NCBI GenBank assembly: GCA_948971535.1
Contig: CARFEX010000017.1
Span: forward strand, 1-12,179
DNA length: 12,179 nucleotides
Source: an uncultured Eubacteriales bacterium
Lineage (GTDB): Bacteria > Bacillota > Clostridia > Christensenellales > UBA1242
Direction: 5' to 3'
In this document: positions 1-5,668 of the stretch, one piece after another
Layout of the letters: every line of letters begins with the position of its first letter
How positions within the stretch are numbered: position 1 is the first letter of the stretch
Translations under genes and position numbers: made by a program
Notes under the pieces: generated by a model
Databases searched by the model: none
The model's input: the letters and a program-made list of their open reading frames with translations, nothing else
Told to the model about the DNA's origin: nothing

Positions 1-28
1 TATTTTTATAAAAAATATAACAATTTGC

Positions 29-57
29 TTGACTAAAACAACCAATAGTGCTATTAT
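29..57 (+). promoter_or_regulatory. Sigma-A promoter of the Cys-rich protein gene
   Basis: The -35 is TTGACT (29-34), followed by a 17-nt spacer and the -10 TATTAT (52-57). A TG at 49-50 makes it an extended -10. Transcription should start near 64, giving a leader of about 67 nt before the start codon at 131. A TTTGCTTGA element (24-32) overlaps the -35. Confidence 0.7.
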
Positions 58-68
58 GTTAGAAGAAA

Positions 69-104
69 TCAAGCAAAAATATAGAATTAACAATTTTTGC
101 TTGA
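69..104 (+). repeat. Inverted repeat in the leader of the Cys-rich gene
   Basis: TCAAGCAAAAAT (69-80) and ATTTTTGCTTGA (93-104) are perfect reverse complements, a 12-bp stem with a 12-nt loop. No U-run follows the right arm, so it is not an intrinsic terminator. The core TTTGCTTGA also occurs at 24-32 over the -35. The three copies could form an operator for a dimeric repressor, or the pair could act as an RNA hairpin just upstream of the ribosome binding site. Confidence 0.6.
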
Positions 105-130
105 AAATTTTATACAAAAAGGAGGTGGAT

Positions 131-409
131 ATGCAAGATATAAAAAAGGACTGCAAATTCTTTCGTCAACACTACAACTGCTCTAAACATGGTCACATTA
201 GCAACCTTGATTGTGGACATTGTGTTAATGACAGAAAAGGTATAAAGAGAAGTTCTTGTAAAAATTGCCCATATTATGAGCAAGACAAAAAACATGAATT
301 AAAAGCTCAATATCGTGTTCGTGCAAACAGAATTTTTATAGAATTTGGTCATCTTATTAGAAAATACAACCGACTTTGTGAAGAAACAAAAAAATCAACT
401 GAGGAATAA
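131..409 (+). CDS. Small Cys-rich protein, possibly zinc-binding, function unknown
   Basis: This encodes 92 residues. I chose the ATG at 131 because AAGGAGGTGGAT lies directly before it; an upstream TTG at 29 is in frame but falls inside the promoter. Six cysteines are grouped as C8 and C17, C28-x2-C31 (CGHC) and C43-x2-C46 (CKNC), with histidines between them, which suggests a treble-clef or zinc-ribbon-like metal site. The C-terminal half is basic and probably helical. I do not recognise the family. The gene stands alone behind an extended -10 promoter flanked by repeated TTTGCTTGA motifs, so it looks tightly regulated, possibly by its own product (inference). Its last codons overlap the tail of the convergent Nudix gene by 15 bp, within a shared terminator. 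Confidence 0.75.
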   Translation: MQDIKKDCKFFRQHYNCSKHGHISNLDCGHCVNDRKGIKRSSCKNCPYYEQDKKHELKAQYRVRANRIFIEFGHLIRKYNRLCEETKKSTEE

Positions 410-424
410 TCTCGGTTGATTTTT
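391..424. terminator. Shared bidirectional terminator between convergent genes
   Basis: The stem is 392-403 with 411-422, one G-T pair, and a 7-nt loop GAATAAT. A T-run lies on the right and an A-run on the left, so it can end transcripts from both directions. It contains the stop codons of both the plus-strand Cys-rich gene and the minus-strand Nudix gene. Confidence 0.8.
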
Positions 425-850
425 ATTTTTCAAATAAAACTTTAAACCTGCTTTATGATATGGCAATGGCAATAAGTCCATTGCTTTTTCAATGTCCACT
501 TCTGCTAAGGTATGACCCTCTTCCAGTGGAGGATGCTTTTGATTTCCTACCTTAACAACATAAAAATTAACAAGAGAATTTAAAGGCCATTTACCTCCAG
601 CAAGCCAATAGCAATCGACAGTAATAAACTTTTCCATACTTTCTATTTCGTATCCGCTCTCCTCCAAAAACTCTCGTTTTAGGCAATGTTCTTGGCTTTC
701 ACCTTTTTCTATTCCGCCACCGATAAAAGAATATTGCCCATTTTTCTCTACTAAAAGTAGATTTCCTTGCTTTTCACAGATACCAAAACATGTTTCTCTG
801 AAATCATATTTTAAATTGTTCTTTTTTTCGCCTACCAATAATTTCTCCAT
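395..850 (-). CDS. Nudix hydrolase
   Basis: This is a 151-residue Nudix-fold pyrophosphohydrolase that should cleave a nucleoside diphosphate linked to another moiety, using Mg2+. The Nudix box GX5EX7REUXEEXGU is complete: G45, E51, R59-E60, E63-E64 and G66. The domain fills nearly the whole protein. Start 850 is preferred over an upstream in-frame ATG (877) because GGAGG stands 7 nt before it. The substrate cannot be read from the sequence; 8-oxo-dGTP (MutT-like), NTPs or ADP-ribose are all possible. The 3' end runs through the shared terminator, so the last residues are encoded by the hairpin. The upstream start would place about nine residues over the promoter region. Confidence 0.92.
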   Translation of the reverse strand: MEKLLVGEKKNNLKYDFRETCFGICEKQGNLLLVEKNGQYSFIGGGIEKGESQEHCLKREFLEESGYEIESMEKFITVDCYWLAGGKWPLNSLVNFYVVKVGNQKHPPLEEGHTLAEVDIEKAMDLLPLPYHKAGLKFYLKNKNQPRLFLS

Positions 851-868
851 AATAATTCCTCCAAATAT

Positions 869-896
869 ATAATACAATATTTTAAAAATTACTCAA
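869..896 (-). promoter_or_regulatory. Candidate promoter of the Nudix gene
   Basis: On the minus strand, TTGAGT (896-891), a 16-nt spacer and TATTAT (874-869). The expected start is near 862, which leaves a very short leader holding GGAGG. It lies about 30 bp from the divergent promoter at 925. Confidence 0.5.
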
Positions 897-924
897 AATA
901 TTTATCTACCAAAAATTTAACTTA

Positions 925-953
925 TTGACAAGGCGGCTTTCTAGTGTTATACT
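925..953 (+). promoter_or_regulatory. Strong promoter of the 975-1445 gene
   Basis: TTGACA (925-930), a 17-nt spacer and TATACT (948-953), with TG at 945-946 as an extended -10. A ribosome binding site AGAGGA follows at about 961-966. Confidence 0.8.
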
Positions 954-974
954 TTCAAAAAGAGGAAACAAAAA

Positions 975-1445
975 ATGAACATTAATGAAATGTACAAAAA
1001 ATACCTAGAAAGAGAAAACAAAAACTATGAAATTGGTTCGTTAATCGATGAAAAGTATTTAGCACCTTTTGAAAGGAAAAACATGACAATAAATGAGGCA
1101 ATCGAAACAACTTATGAATTACTTTTAATTGGTAAGCTACTAGGAAGTCCAGAATTTGCAAAAAAATTAGTTGCTAACAAATTGGAAATTTTTGACATTT
1201 ATGATTACAATGAACGAGCAAAAGCTATAAACAGTTATTGCGAGAAAAAGGAAAATACTATTAAAGTACCCCATGAAGAAACAATAGAACTTTTATTTTT
1301 AAAGGCTTCAGAAATGACCCTTGAAAAAGCAAAAGATGCAAGTTTAACAAATGACATAAATAATTTTTATGAAAAAATAAATTGGTATATTGATTTTTAT
1401 TCTGAATTAAAACAAAACATCATATTGCCTGAAAACTATCAATAA
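975..1445 (+). CDS. Hypothetical protein, likely paralogue of the next gene
   Basis: This encodes a 156-residue soluble, charged, probably all-helical protein with no signal peptide or membrane segment. I do not recognise the family. It aligns end to end with the product of 1516-1980: both begin M-x-(I/L)-N-(D/E) with a Tyr at residue 10, both have a Met followed 50-51 residues later by SYC (residues 87-89 here, 84-86 there), and both end with an IN-plus-aromatic segment before SEL/PEL. Identity is low. It has its own near-consensus promoter and AGAGGA site, so it should be well expressed. No terminator follows it; only a half-site AAAACAGCT remains, resembling the left arm of the terminator after the second copy. 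Function unknown. Confidence 0.8.
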   Translation: MNINEMYKKYLERENKNYEIGSLIDEKYLAPFERKNMTINEAIETTYELLLIGKLLGSPEFAKKLVANKLEIFDIYDYNERAKAINSYCEKKENTIKVPHEETIELLFLKASEMTLEKAKDASLTNDINNFYEKINWYIDFYSELKQNIILPENYQ

Positions 1446-1469
1446 AAACAGCTCATTTAACTAAAATTT

Positions 1470-1498
1470 TTGACAACACTTAAATTAGAATTTATAAT
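1470..1498 (+). promoter_or_regulatory. Consensus promoter of the 1516-1980 gene
   Basis: TTGACA (1470-1475), exactly 17 nt, TATAAT (1493-1498): a full match to the vegetative consensus. The leader should be only about 10 nt and carries CGAGG (1506-1510). Confidence 0.85.
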
Positions 1499-1515
1499 AT
1501 AAACACGAGGTAAAT

Positions 1516-1980
1516 ATGAGATTGAACGATGTTATACATGACTATATACAAAAAGTAAAAGCTGATAGGTATTATAATAGTTATGACAATTACAACTCTG
1601 TAACTAGCAGAATGGACACAAAAGAAGAGGCATTAAAATTTGCACAAGAGCAACTTGTAATAGAACTTTTGTCACAGCAATATTCTTACTCTGAAAAATT
1701 AAAGGAATTGAAAATAAAGTTGGACCAATTACCTCATTACCAATTTTTAAAAAATCAAGTAGCTAGTTATTGTAGAGTGCTTTCTGTTGGTGCAGGAAAA
1801 GAAAAGTATGAAGAGATAAAAAAAGAAATCTACAACGAGGCACTTTCAAGAAATCTTGAAGAAAATAATGATTCAAAATTTCAAGAAATAAAACAAAATT
1901 TTGACGGTGCAATAAACGGAATAATATATGCAAAAACCTATTTCCCTGAACTTTTTAAAGATAAAGATGAAAACAGCTAA
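1516..1980 (+). CDS. Hypothetical protein, likely paralogue of the previous gene
   Basis: This encodes a 154-residue charged helical protein with no signal, membrane segment or recognised motif. The N-terminal third is rich in Tyr and Asn (about residues 18-30). It is similar in length, predicted secondary structure and a few fixed positions to the product of 975-1445, which suggests an old tandem duplication. The ATG at 1516 has GAGG 5 nt upstream. It is a single-gene unit with a perfect consensus promoter and its own terminator, whose left arm begins inside the last codons. A cytoplasmic location is inferred. No function can be assigned. Confidence 0.8.
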   Translation: MRLNDVIHDYIQKVKADRYYNSYDNYNSVTSRMDTKEEALKFAQEQLVIELLSQQYSYSEKLKELKIKLDQLPHYQFLKNQVASYCRVLSVGAGKEKYEEIKKEIYNEALSRNLEENNDSKFQEIKQNFDGAINGIIYAKTYFPELFKDKDENS

Positions 1981-1993
1981 TCGGCTGTTTTTT
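1970..1993 (+). terminator. Intrinsic terminator
   Basis: AAAACAGC (1970-1977) pairs with GCTGTTTT (1984-1991) around the loop TAATCG, followed by more T. The stop codon of the upstream gene lies in the loop. Confidence 0.85.
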
Positions 1994-2031
1994 ATTTTTT
2001 TATGTTAAAAATTTAAAGTTTTATTTGCCTT

Positions 2032-2055
2032 AACTTATCAAAATGTTGATAAGTT
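2032..2055. repeat. Perfect 10-bp inverted repeat beside the DnaA-box array
   Basis: AACTTATCAA (2032-2041) and TTGATAAGTT (2046-2055) are separated by AATG. There is no T-run, so it is not a terminator. It abuts the first, imperfect DnaA box and may be a protein-binding palindrome. The sequence to its left (about 1988-2031) is almost entirely A/T. Confidence 0.7.
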
Positions 2056-2156
2056 TCCACATGTTTTCCACAATTAAGGGCAGTTTATCCACACACATCT
2101 CTCAGTTATCCACATTTACGAGTGAGTTTTCCACAAAAAAAACGTAGTTATCCACA
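2053..2156 (+). promoter_or_regulatory. DnaA-box array with exact 21-bp period
   Basis: Five boxes have the same orientation: TTTTCCACA at 2064, TTATCCACA at 2085, TTATCCACA at 2106, TTTTCCACA at 2127 and TTATCCACA at 2148. Consecutive starts are exactly 21 bp apart, about two helical turns. A sixth, weaker copy GTTTCCACA begins at 2053, 11 bp (one turn) earlier. Three are perfect matches to the canonical bacterial DnaA box. The 12-bp linkers differ, so it is the box and its phase that are conserved rather than a simple repeat. The array ends 32 bp before the -35 of the next gene. It could be a DnaA titration or regulatory cluster, a promoter control region, or part of a replication origin; no dnaA, dnaN or rpmH is nearby. 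Confidence 0.9.
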
Positions 2157-2187
2157 TTTAAAGTTTGCTGACAATCTAGATTTATAC

Positions 2188-2216
2188 TTGACATTTTTTT
2201 GTTTTTTGGCAATAAT
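2188..2216 (+). promoter_or_regulatory. Promoter abutting the start codon (leaderless mRNA)
   Basis: TTGACA (2188-2193), a 17-nt spacer and AATAAT (2211-2216). The start codon at 2224 is only 7 nt past the -10, so transcription should begin at or beside the A of ATG. No Shine-Dalgarno sequence precedes the ATG. Confidence 0.65.
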
Positions 2217-2223
2217 CATAAAT

Positions 2224-2862
2224 ATGAAAACTCTTTTGTGTGCATTTTTAATTTTATCAAGTTTGCTTTCGCCTCTTGTAGGTAGCACTGCCTTTGCAGA
2301 TACTAGTTCTACCCAAGTTTCAGTGATAGCAACCGTTTGTTATATTTATTCTACACCAGATTTTACCTCGCCTATTGAGGACGAAAACGGAAATCAAATT
2401 TCACTACGTCATGGCGACAAACTTGAACTCATAGAAGAGAACGAAAATGACTTTTATAAAGTGGAATTAAACTTAACTGACCAAAAAATTGAGGGTTTTG
2501 TTTTCAAGCATTATGTAACCAAAAATCTTAATGGTCAAGATGTATATCCTGTATTTAATGGAAGAGTACTTTTTGATAATGCTGTCATATACGATGTCAA
2601 CAAAGAGGAAACAACTTTTAGAGCTAATAAAAACCAAGAGGTTTTTATACATGGCGGGTTTAATGATAAAAACGAATATACAGCTATTGCGATAGTACTT
2701 GAAGATAGTTCACTTTTCTATGGTTACATGAAAACAAAAGACGTCAATCCTTATGGCGTTAGTGCTGGGCTAATAACCTCAATCACTATAATTGCCGCAC
2801 TTGTTACAATCATTACATCTGTGGTGTTTATCAAAAAAACAAAAAAGAAAAAAGCCAAATAG
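2224..2862 (+). CDS. Secreted, membrane-anchored SH3-like protein
   Basis: This encodes 212 residues. The ATG at 2224 is chosen because it opens a clear Sec signal peptide (MKTLLCAFL..., likely cut after STAFA at residue 25); an earlier in-frame ATG (2122) would lie within the DnaA-box array. Residues ~31-100 have the pattern of a bacterial SH3 domain (a short strand, then RHGDKLELIEEN, then FYKVEL, then IEGFVFKHYV). Residues ~108-176 may be a second, more diverged copy. A membrane helix (~181-203) and a KKTKKKK tail close the protein, giving an outside N-terminus. SH3b domains often bind cell-wall peptides, so a wall-sensing or wall-associated role is inferred. The mRNA appears leaderless, and the phased DnaA boxes upstream may control it. 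Confidence 0.8.
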   Translation: MKTLLCAFLILSSLLSPLVGSTAFADTSSTQVSVIATVCYIYSTPDFTSPIEDENGNQISLRHGDKLELIEENENDFYKVELNLTDQKIEGFVFKHYVTKNLNGQDVYPVFNGRVLFDNAVIYDVNKEETTFRANKNQEVFIHGGFNDKNEYTAIAIVLEDSSLFYGYMKTKDVNPYGVSAGLITSITIIAALVTIITSVVFIKKTKKKKAK

Positions 2863-2874
2863 TGGCACACTTTC

Positions 2875-2903
2875 TTGAAAATGACAATTCTCCTTTGTAC
2901 AAT
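2875..2903 (+). promoter_or_regulatory. Promoter of the coiled-coil protein gene
   Basis: TTGAAA (2875-2880), a 17-nt spacer and TACAAT (2898-2903). The expected transcription start is near 2910. The -10 sits in the loop of the inverted repeat 2889-2918. Confidence 0.75.
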
Positions 2904-2918
2904 TAAAGGCAAAGGAGA
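2889..2918 (+). promoter_or_regulatory. Inverted repeat spanning the -10 and the ribosome binding site
   Basis: TCTCCTTTG (2889-2897) and CAAAGGAGA (2910-2918) are perfect reverse complements. The right arm contains the Shine-Dalgarno AAAGGAG of the gene at 2925, and the 12-nt gap contains the -10. In RNA reading through from upstream, the left arm would mask the ribosome binding site; RNA started at the local promoter would lack that arm. It could equally be a DNA operator. Confidence 0.75.
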
Positions 2919-2924
2919 TTTTTT

Positions 2925-3905
2925 ATGAGAAATTTTGAAGAACTTTCAGCAGGAATTGAACAACTTGAAAAGGAAATCTGGCACTTAGGGAAATTTTCGC
3001 TACCCTCTTTGAAAAAGGAAATCGAAGATTTGATAGCATCTTCCTCTCCAAGCGAAACGGTCATTTCTAACATTGTAAAAAAGATTATAGACAATGTTCT
3101 TTCTACTTCCAGCACCATAAATGAGATAAAAGCGGAAATTGATGATTTGATAACAAGCCAACAAACTTTGGAAGAAAATGTTGCTACTGCTACTACTAAT
3201 ATTAGTAAACTAGAAGAAAGGTACTCTAATATTTTATCATCACTTGCAAATCTCGGAAAGGAAATCTTGAAAAACAAAGATGACATTGCCGCCTTGAAAC
3301 TAGCAGCGCAAAGCATTCAAGGTGATATTTCTAAAATTAATCCTAAACTTGATGAAATAACTGACACTCAAAATAATTTATCAACGCAGGTATCAACCTT
3401 GAACGAAAATGTTTCAACTCTTCAAAGTAGATACACGAATGTTTTAAGCTCGCTCTCCAATCTTGGAGAACGAATACTAGAAAATCAAAATAGAATTGAA
3501 GAACTAGAACAAAACCTAAACAAACCAGCTCCTTGCGATTTAATTTATGATAAAGACGATGCCTCGCTCAATAATGGTCTTAATGAGGGGATATATGGCG
3601 GAAAATATGTGATTATAGATTTTGCCAAATATAGCAAAATAAGGATTTATGCAGCTTTAAAAGGTGTCGATACTATTTATGAAATGTATGTTAAAGGCTT
3701 AACCTCACTAGACCACACTTTAAGCGCAACAAATAGAACTTTGACTGAGATTTATCGACTAAACATTAATGCAGCCGCTTCAACTAAAAAACTCACTGTT
3801 TTATATTCTTCATGCGTTAAACATCTTGCTAACAATGCTATAGAATTTACTAGAGCTTTAGTTGAAAAAACTTATATAATCAAAAAAATTGAGGGTATAT
3901 ATTAA
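2925..3905 (+). CDS. Long coiled-coil protein with a phage-tail-like C-terminal domain
   Basis: This encodes 326 residues with no signal peptide. Residues ~1-200 are heptad-rich coiled coil. They contain an internal duplication: ~65-124 repeats at ~135-194 (for example RYSNILSSLANLG at 99 and RYTNVLSSLSNLG at 169), an offset of exactly 70 residues, or ten heptads, so the coil register is kept. After a Pro-containing linker (PAPC, ~201-204) comes a ~120-residue globular, probably beta-rich domain ending in KKIEGIY. A trimeric stalk with a terminal head, as in phage tail fibres or receptor-binding proteins, fits this layout, but I recognise no defined family and no other phage gene is present. 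ATG 2925 follows AAAGGAG. The gene is monocistronic, with promoter and terminator. Confidence 0.8.
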   Translation: MRNFEELSAGIEQLEKEIWHLGKFSLPSLKKEIEDLIASSSPSETVISNIVKKIIDNVLSTSSTINEIKAEIDDLITSQQTLEENVATATTNISKLEERYSNILSSLANLGKEILKNKDDIAALKLAAQSIQGDISKINPKLDEITDTQNNLSTQVSTLNENVSTLQSRYTNVLSSLSNLGERILENQNRIEELEQNLNKPAPCDLIYDKDDASLNNGLNEGIYGGKYVIIDFAKYSKIRIYAALKGVDTIYEMYVKGLTSLDHTLSATNRTLTEIYRLNINAAASTKKLTVLYSSCVKHLANNAIEFTRALVEKTYIIKKIEGIY

Positions 3906-3930
3906 AAAAATTGCGAAAGTATATTAAAAA

Positions 3931-3956
3931 AAATATGCTATTCAAAAGCATATTTT
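3931..3956. terminator. Terminator between convergent genes
   Basis: AAATATGCT (3931-3939) pairs with AGCATATTT (3947-3955), loop ATTCAAA, followed by T and preceded by a long A-run, so it may work in both directions. Between it and the stop codon at 4043 I see only AT-rich sequence. Confidence 0.75.
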
Positions 3957-4042
3957 GTAAAATTATTATAAATCGTCAAGCTATGTAAAAAATTGTTCCT
4001 TAAAAGTATTGAAACTTGTTTTAAAATTTTGTTTTAACTTGA

Positions 4043-4354
4043 TTAAATAAAGCTGAGTTCGCCATTAATAAAACCATATATCATTAACCCAATAGCAAGG
4101 ATATAACAAACAACTGAAAGTGCCGCATTAATCTTTGGCCATGGCGAACCAACCTTGATATCTTGATATGTTATATTGTTCATGAAGATAGTGCCTAACA
4201 AATAACCTATAAAAATTGTTACCATCCAAGGAGAAATAACCTTTACAAAAAACATTACAAGCACTGCAATAGCAACAAGGCTAAAGAAAAATCCTTGAAA
4301 TCTTGAACGATATAGACGTTTTCTTAAATTTGCACCATAACTTGCTTCTGTCAT
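4043..4354 (-). CDS. Small three-helix membrane protein
   Basis: This encodes a 103-residue inner-membrane protein of unknown function. The short N-terminus is basic (RKRLYRSRFQ), suggesting it stays in the cytoplasm. Hydrophobic helices lie at about 20-38, 41-58 and 75-96, with a polar loop (TYQDIKVGSPWPK) between the second and third. The start at 4354 has AAAGGAGG 5 nt upstream. It is transcribed alone from a good promoter that begins in the gap after the radical SAM gene. It does not match any transporter or holin family I know. Confidence 0.8.
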   Translation of the reverse strand: MTEASYGANLRKRLYRSRFQGFFFSLVAIAVLVMFFVKVISPWMVTIFIGYLLGTIFMNNITYQDIKVGSPWPKINAALSVVCYILAIGLMIYGFINGELSFI

Positions 4355-4386
4355 TCTTCCTCCTTTATTATAAAATGTTCAATTAT

Positions 4387-4415
4387 ATTTTATAGTTATT
4401 CCTAAAAAATGTCAA
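4387..4415 (-). promoter_or_regulatory. Promoter of the three-helix membrane protein gene
   Basis: On the minus strand, TTGACA (4415-4410), a 17-nt spacer and TAAAAT (4392-4387). The leader is about 25 nt and includes AAAGGAGG. Confidence 0.75.
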
Positions 4416-4422
4416 ATATATG

Positions 4423-5262
4423 TTAGAAGTTGGGAATATATTTTTGGTCTGACGAACATTCATCTTGAATAAAGCCATTATTTAATCCCAGTTTGTCGGC
4501 ATGAGCAAGGACAGCTTTAAATTCAAGAGGATAAAGTTTTCTATTTTTTTCACCTCTTCCAATTGGCGTAAATTGCTGCATTAAACTAATTATCGGATTA
4601 CCAAACGAAGTTTTTATCTCATCTAAGAGTTTTATACTATCCTTAACTTCTCCAGGCAAAACCAAATGTCTAATTATAACACCTTTTTTCAAAATCCCCT
4701 CTTCAACATAAATTGGTTTAGAGTTAATCATAAAAGTTATCGCACGCTTTGCAACTTGAAAATAATCTTCCGCTTTTGAAAGCCTCTTTGAAAGGTCAGC
4801 AGAATAGTACTTAAAATCGGTAAGATAAACATCAATAAAATTGTCAATTTTTTTAAGCGTATCTATACTTTCATAGCCACTCGTGTTCCAAACAATAGGA
4901 ACTGGTGGTTTAAAAATCTTAAATGCTTCTAAAAGCAAACTAGAAAAGTGTGTTGGCGTAATAAGGTCAACACATGTGTACTTTTTATAATCATAACTTT
5001 TTAACTTTTCAGCAAACTCTTCTGGCGAAAAATATTCACCCTTACCCAGATGCGAAATTTGATAGTTTTGGCAATATTCGCATCGTAAATTACAGCCAGA
5101 AAAGAATATGGCAAGAGCTCCTTTCTCTCCACTTATTATTGGCTCTTCCCACATGAAACTTTCTATTATCTTGGAAATTCTTATTTTTTGGCCTTCGCCA
5201 CAAAACCCCAAGTTTTCCTTTCTGTCTACACCACACTTTCTAGGACAATCAAAACATCTCAT
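4423..5262 (-). CDS. PflX-like radical SAM protein
   Basis: This encodes 279 residues of the radical SAM superfamily, closest in pattern to the PflX/COG1313 group annotated as putative pyruvate formate-lyase activating enzymes. The cluster-binding CxxxCxxC is C57-NLR-C61-EY-C64. An N-terminal set C3-x2-C6-x3-C10 with C21 could bind a second cluster or zinc, as is usual in this group. Conserved barrel segments include VYLTDFKYY (~145-153) and the later RHLVLPG. It should cleave SAM to a 5'-deoxyadenosyl radical; the target protein or substrate is unknown and no glycyl-radical enzyme lies in the window. No ribosome binding site precedes ATG 5262, and a TATAAT sits 6 nt upstream, which points to a leaderless mRNA. 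Confidence 0.85.
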   Translation of the reverse strand: MRCFDCPRKCGVDRKENLGFCGEGQKIRISKIIESFMWEEPIISGEKGALAIFFSGCNLRCEYCQNYQISHLGKGEYFSPEEFAEKLKSYDYKKYTCVDLITPTHFSSLLLEAFKIFKPPVPIVWNTSGYESIDTLKKIDNFIDVYLTDFKYYSADLSKRLSKAEDYFQVAKRAITFMINSKPIYVEEGILKKGVIIRHLVLPGEVKDSIKLLDEIKTSFGNPIISLMQQFTPIGRGEKNRKLYPLEFKAVLAHADKLGLNNGFIQDECSSDQKYIPNF

Positions 5263-5268
5263 ATTTCA

Positions 5269-5297
5269 ATTATATATCTTTTCCTTAAAATTGCAAA
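5269..5297 (-). promoter_or_regulatory. Promoter abutting the radical SAM start codon
   Basis: On the minus strand, TATAAT (5274-5269) is 6 nt from the ATG. The -35 is weak, TTTGCA (5297-5292), at 17-nt spacing. The only purine-rich run (AAGGAA) lies about 20 nt before the ATG, within the promoter spacer, so a leaderless start is predicted. Confidence 0.55.
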
Positions 5298-5298
5298 C

Positions 5299-5328
5299 AA
5301 AAAAACAAGGGCTTTTATTGCACTTGTT
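5299..5328 (-). terminator. Terminator of the Smr-domain gene
   Basis: Read on the minus strand, AACAAG-T-GC pairs with GC-C-CTTGTT around AATAAAA, followed by seven T (5305-5299). It separates the Smr gene from the radical SAM gene, and the Smr stop codon overlaps its edge. Confidence 0.75.
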
Positions 5329-5668
5329 ATTTCACAATGATTATAGTAATTCCTGGGTTAGCCTTATTAAAATCTTCATCTCCATAAATTGACTTGTCAG
5401 ATTTTAACAACTCCAAAGCTTTTTCATCAAACATATTCCATCTGTCACCTGCAAAGAAATCCTTTATTTTCCCAGCACGTTTCCATAGCCTTAGTTTCTT
5501 TCTTAGTTCAAGTAAAATTGCACCGCCTTGACCATGCGAGCCATAACCATGCAAAACCTTTATACCTTTTGCACCATCATAGGCACACCTTTCTATCTCA
5601 ATCTCAACCATCGCCAAAGCAAGTTCAACTGTTGGATTGTCTATCTTAAAATTAAGTACTTTCAGCAT
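5327..5668 (-). CDS. Stand-alone Smr-domain protein
   Basis: This encodes 113 residues that cover little more than one Smr (small MutS-related) domain. The diagnostic loop is KVLHGYGSHGQGGAIL (about residues 37-52), an extended form of the HGxGxG motif, followed by a helix with LRKKLRLWK and a final strand GITIIIVK. Smr domains nick DNA or cut RNA in MutS2 and related proteins. Here the usual N-terminal LDLHG motif is not visible (LNFKIDN takes its place), so catalytic activity is uncertain. The gap after HGYG is one to three residues longer than in typical HGxGtG. ATG 5668 follows GAGG. Its promoter lies about 160 nt upstream, leaving a long, partly structured leader. Confidence 0.75.
   Translation of the reverse strand: MLKVLNFKIDNPTVELALAMVEIEIERCAYDGAKGIKVLHGYGSHGQGGAILLELRKKLRLWKRAGKIKDFFAGDRWNMFDEKALELLKSDKSIYGDEDFNKANPGITIIIVK

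Noticed and set aside
69..104. Transcription attenuator in the Cys-rich leader
   Set aside because: The hairpin is followed by AAAATTTTAT and not by a clean T-run, and no alternative anti-terminator pairing is visible.
29..130. Upstream TTG start adding 34 residues to the Cys-rich protein
   Set aside because: It lies on the -35 hexamer of the promoter and lacks a ribosome binding site; ATG 131 has a near-perfect one.
2032..2160. Calling the DnaA-box region the chromosomal origin (oriC)
   Set aside because: No dnaA, dnaN, rpmH or gyrase gene is adjacent, no DnaA-trio run is evident, and flanking gene orientation does not diverge from this point. The array is reported, the origin claim is not.
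2122..2223. Upstream ATG extending the SH3-like protein by 34 residues
   Set aside because: It would translate part of the DnaA-box array and bury the signal peptide; the promoter lies downstream of it.
2903..3316. Minus-strand reading frame of 137 codons
   Set aside because: It is the antisense shadow of the coiled-coil gene and has low-complexity Ser/Phe content and no start signals of its own.
2925..3905. Prophage or tailocin region around the fibre-like protein
   Set aside because: No capsid, tail, lysis, integrase or terminase gene is present; neighbours are ordinary single-gene units.
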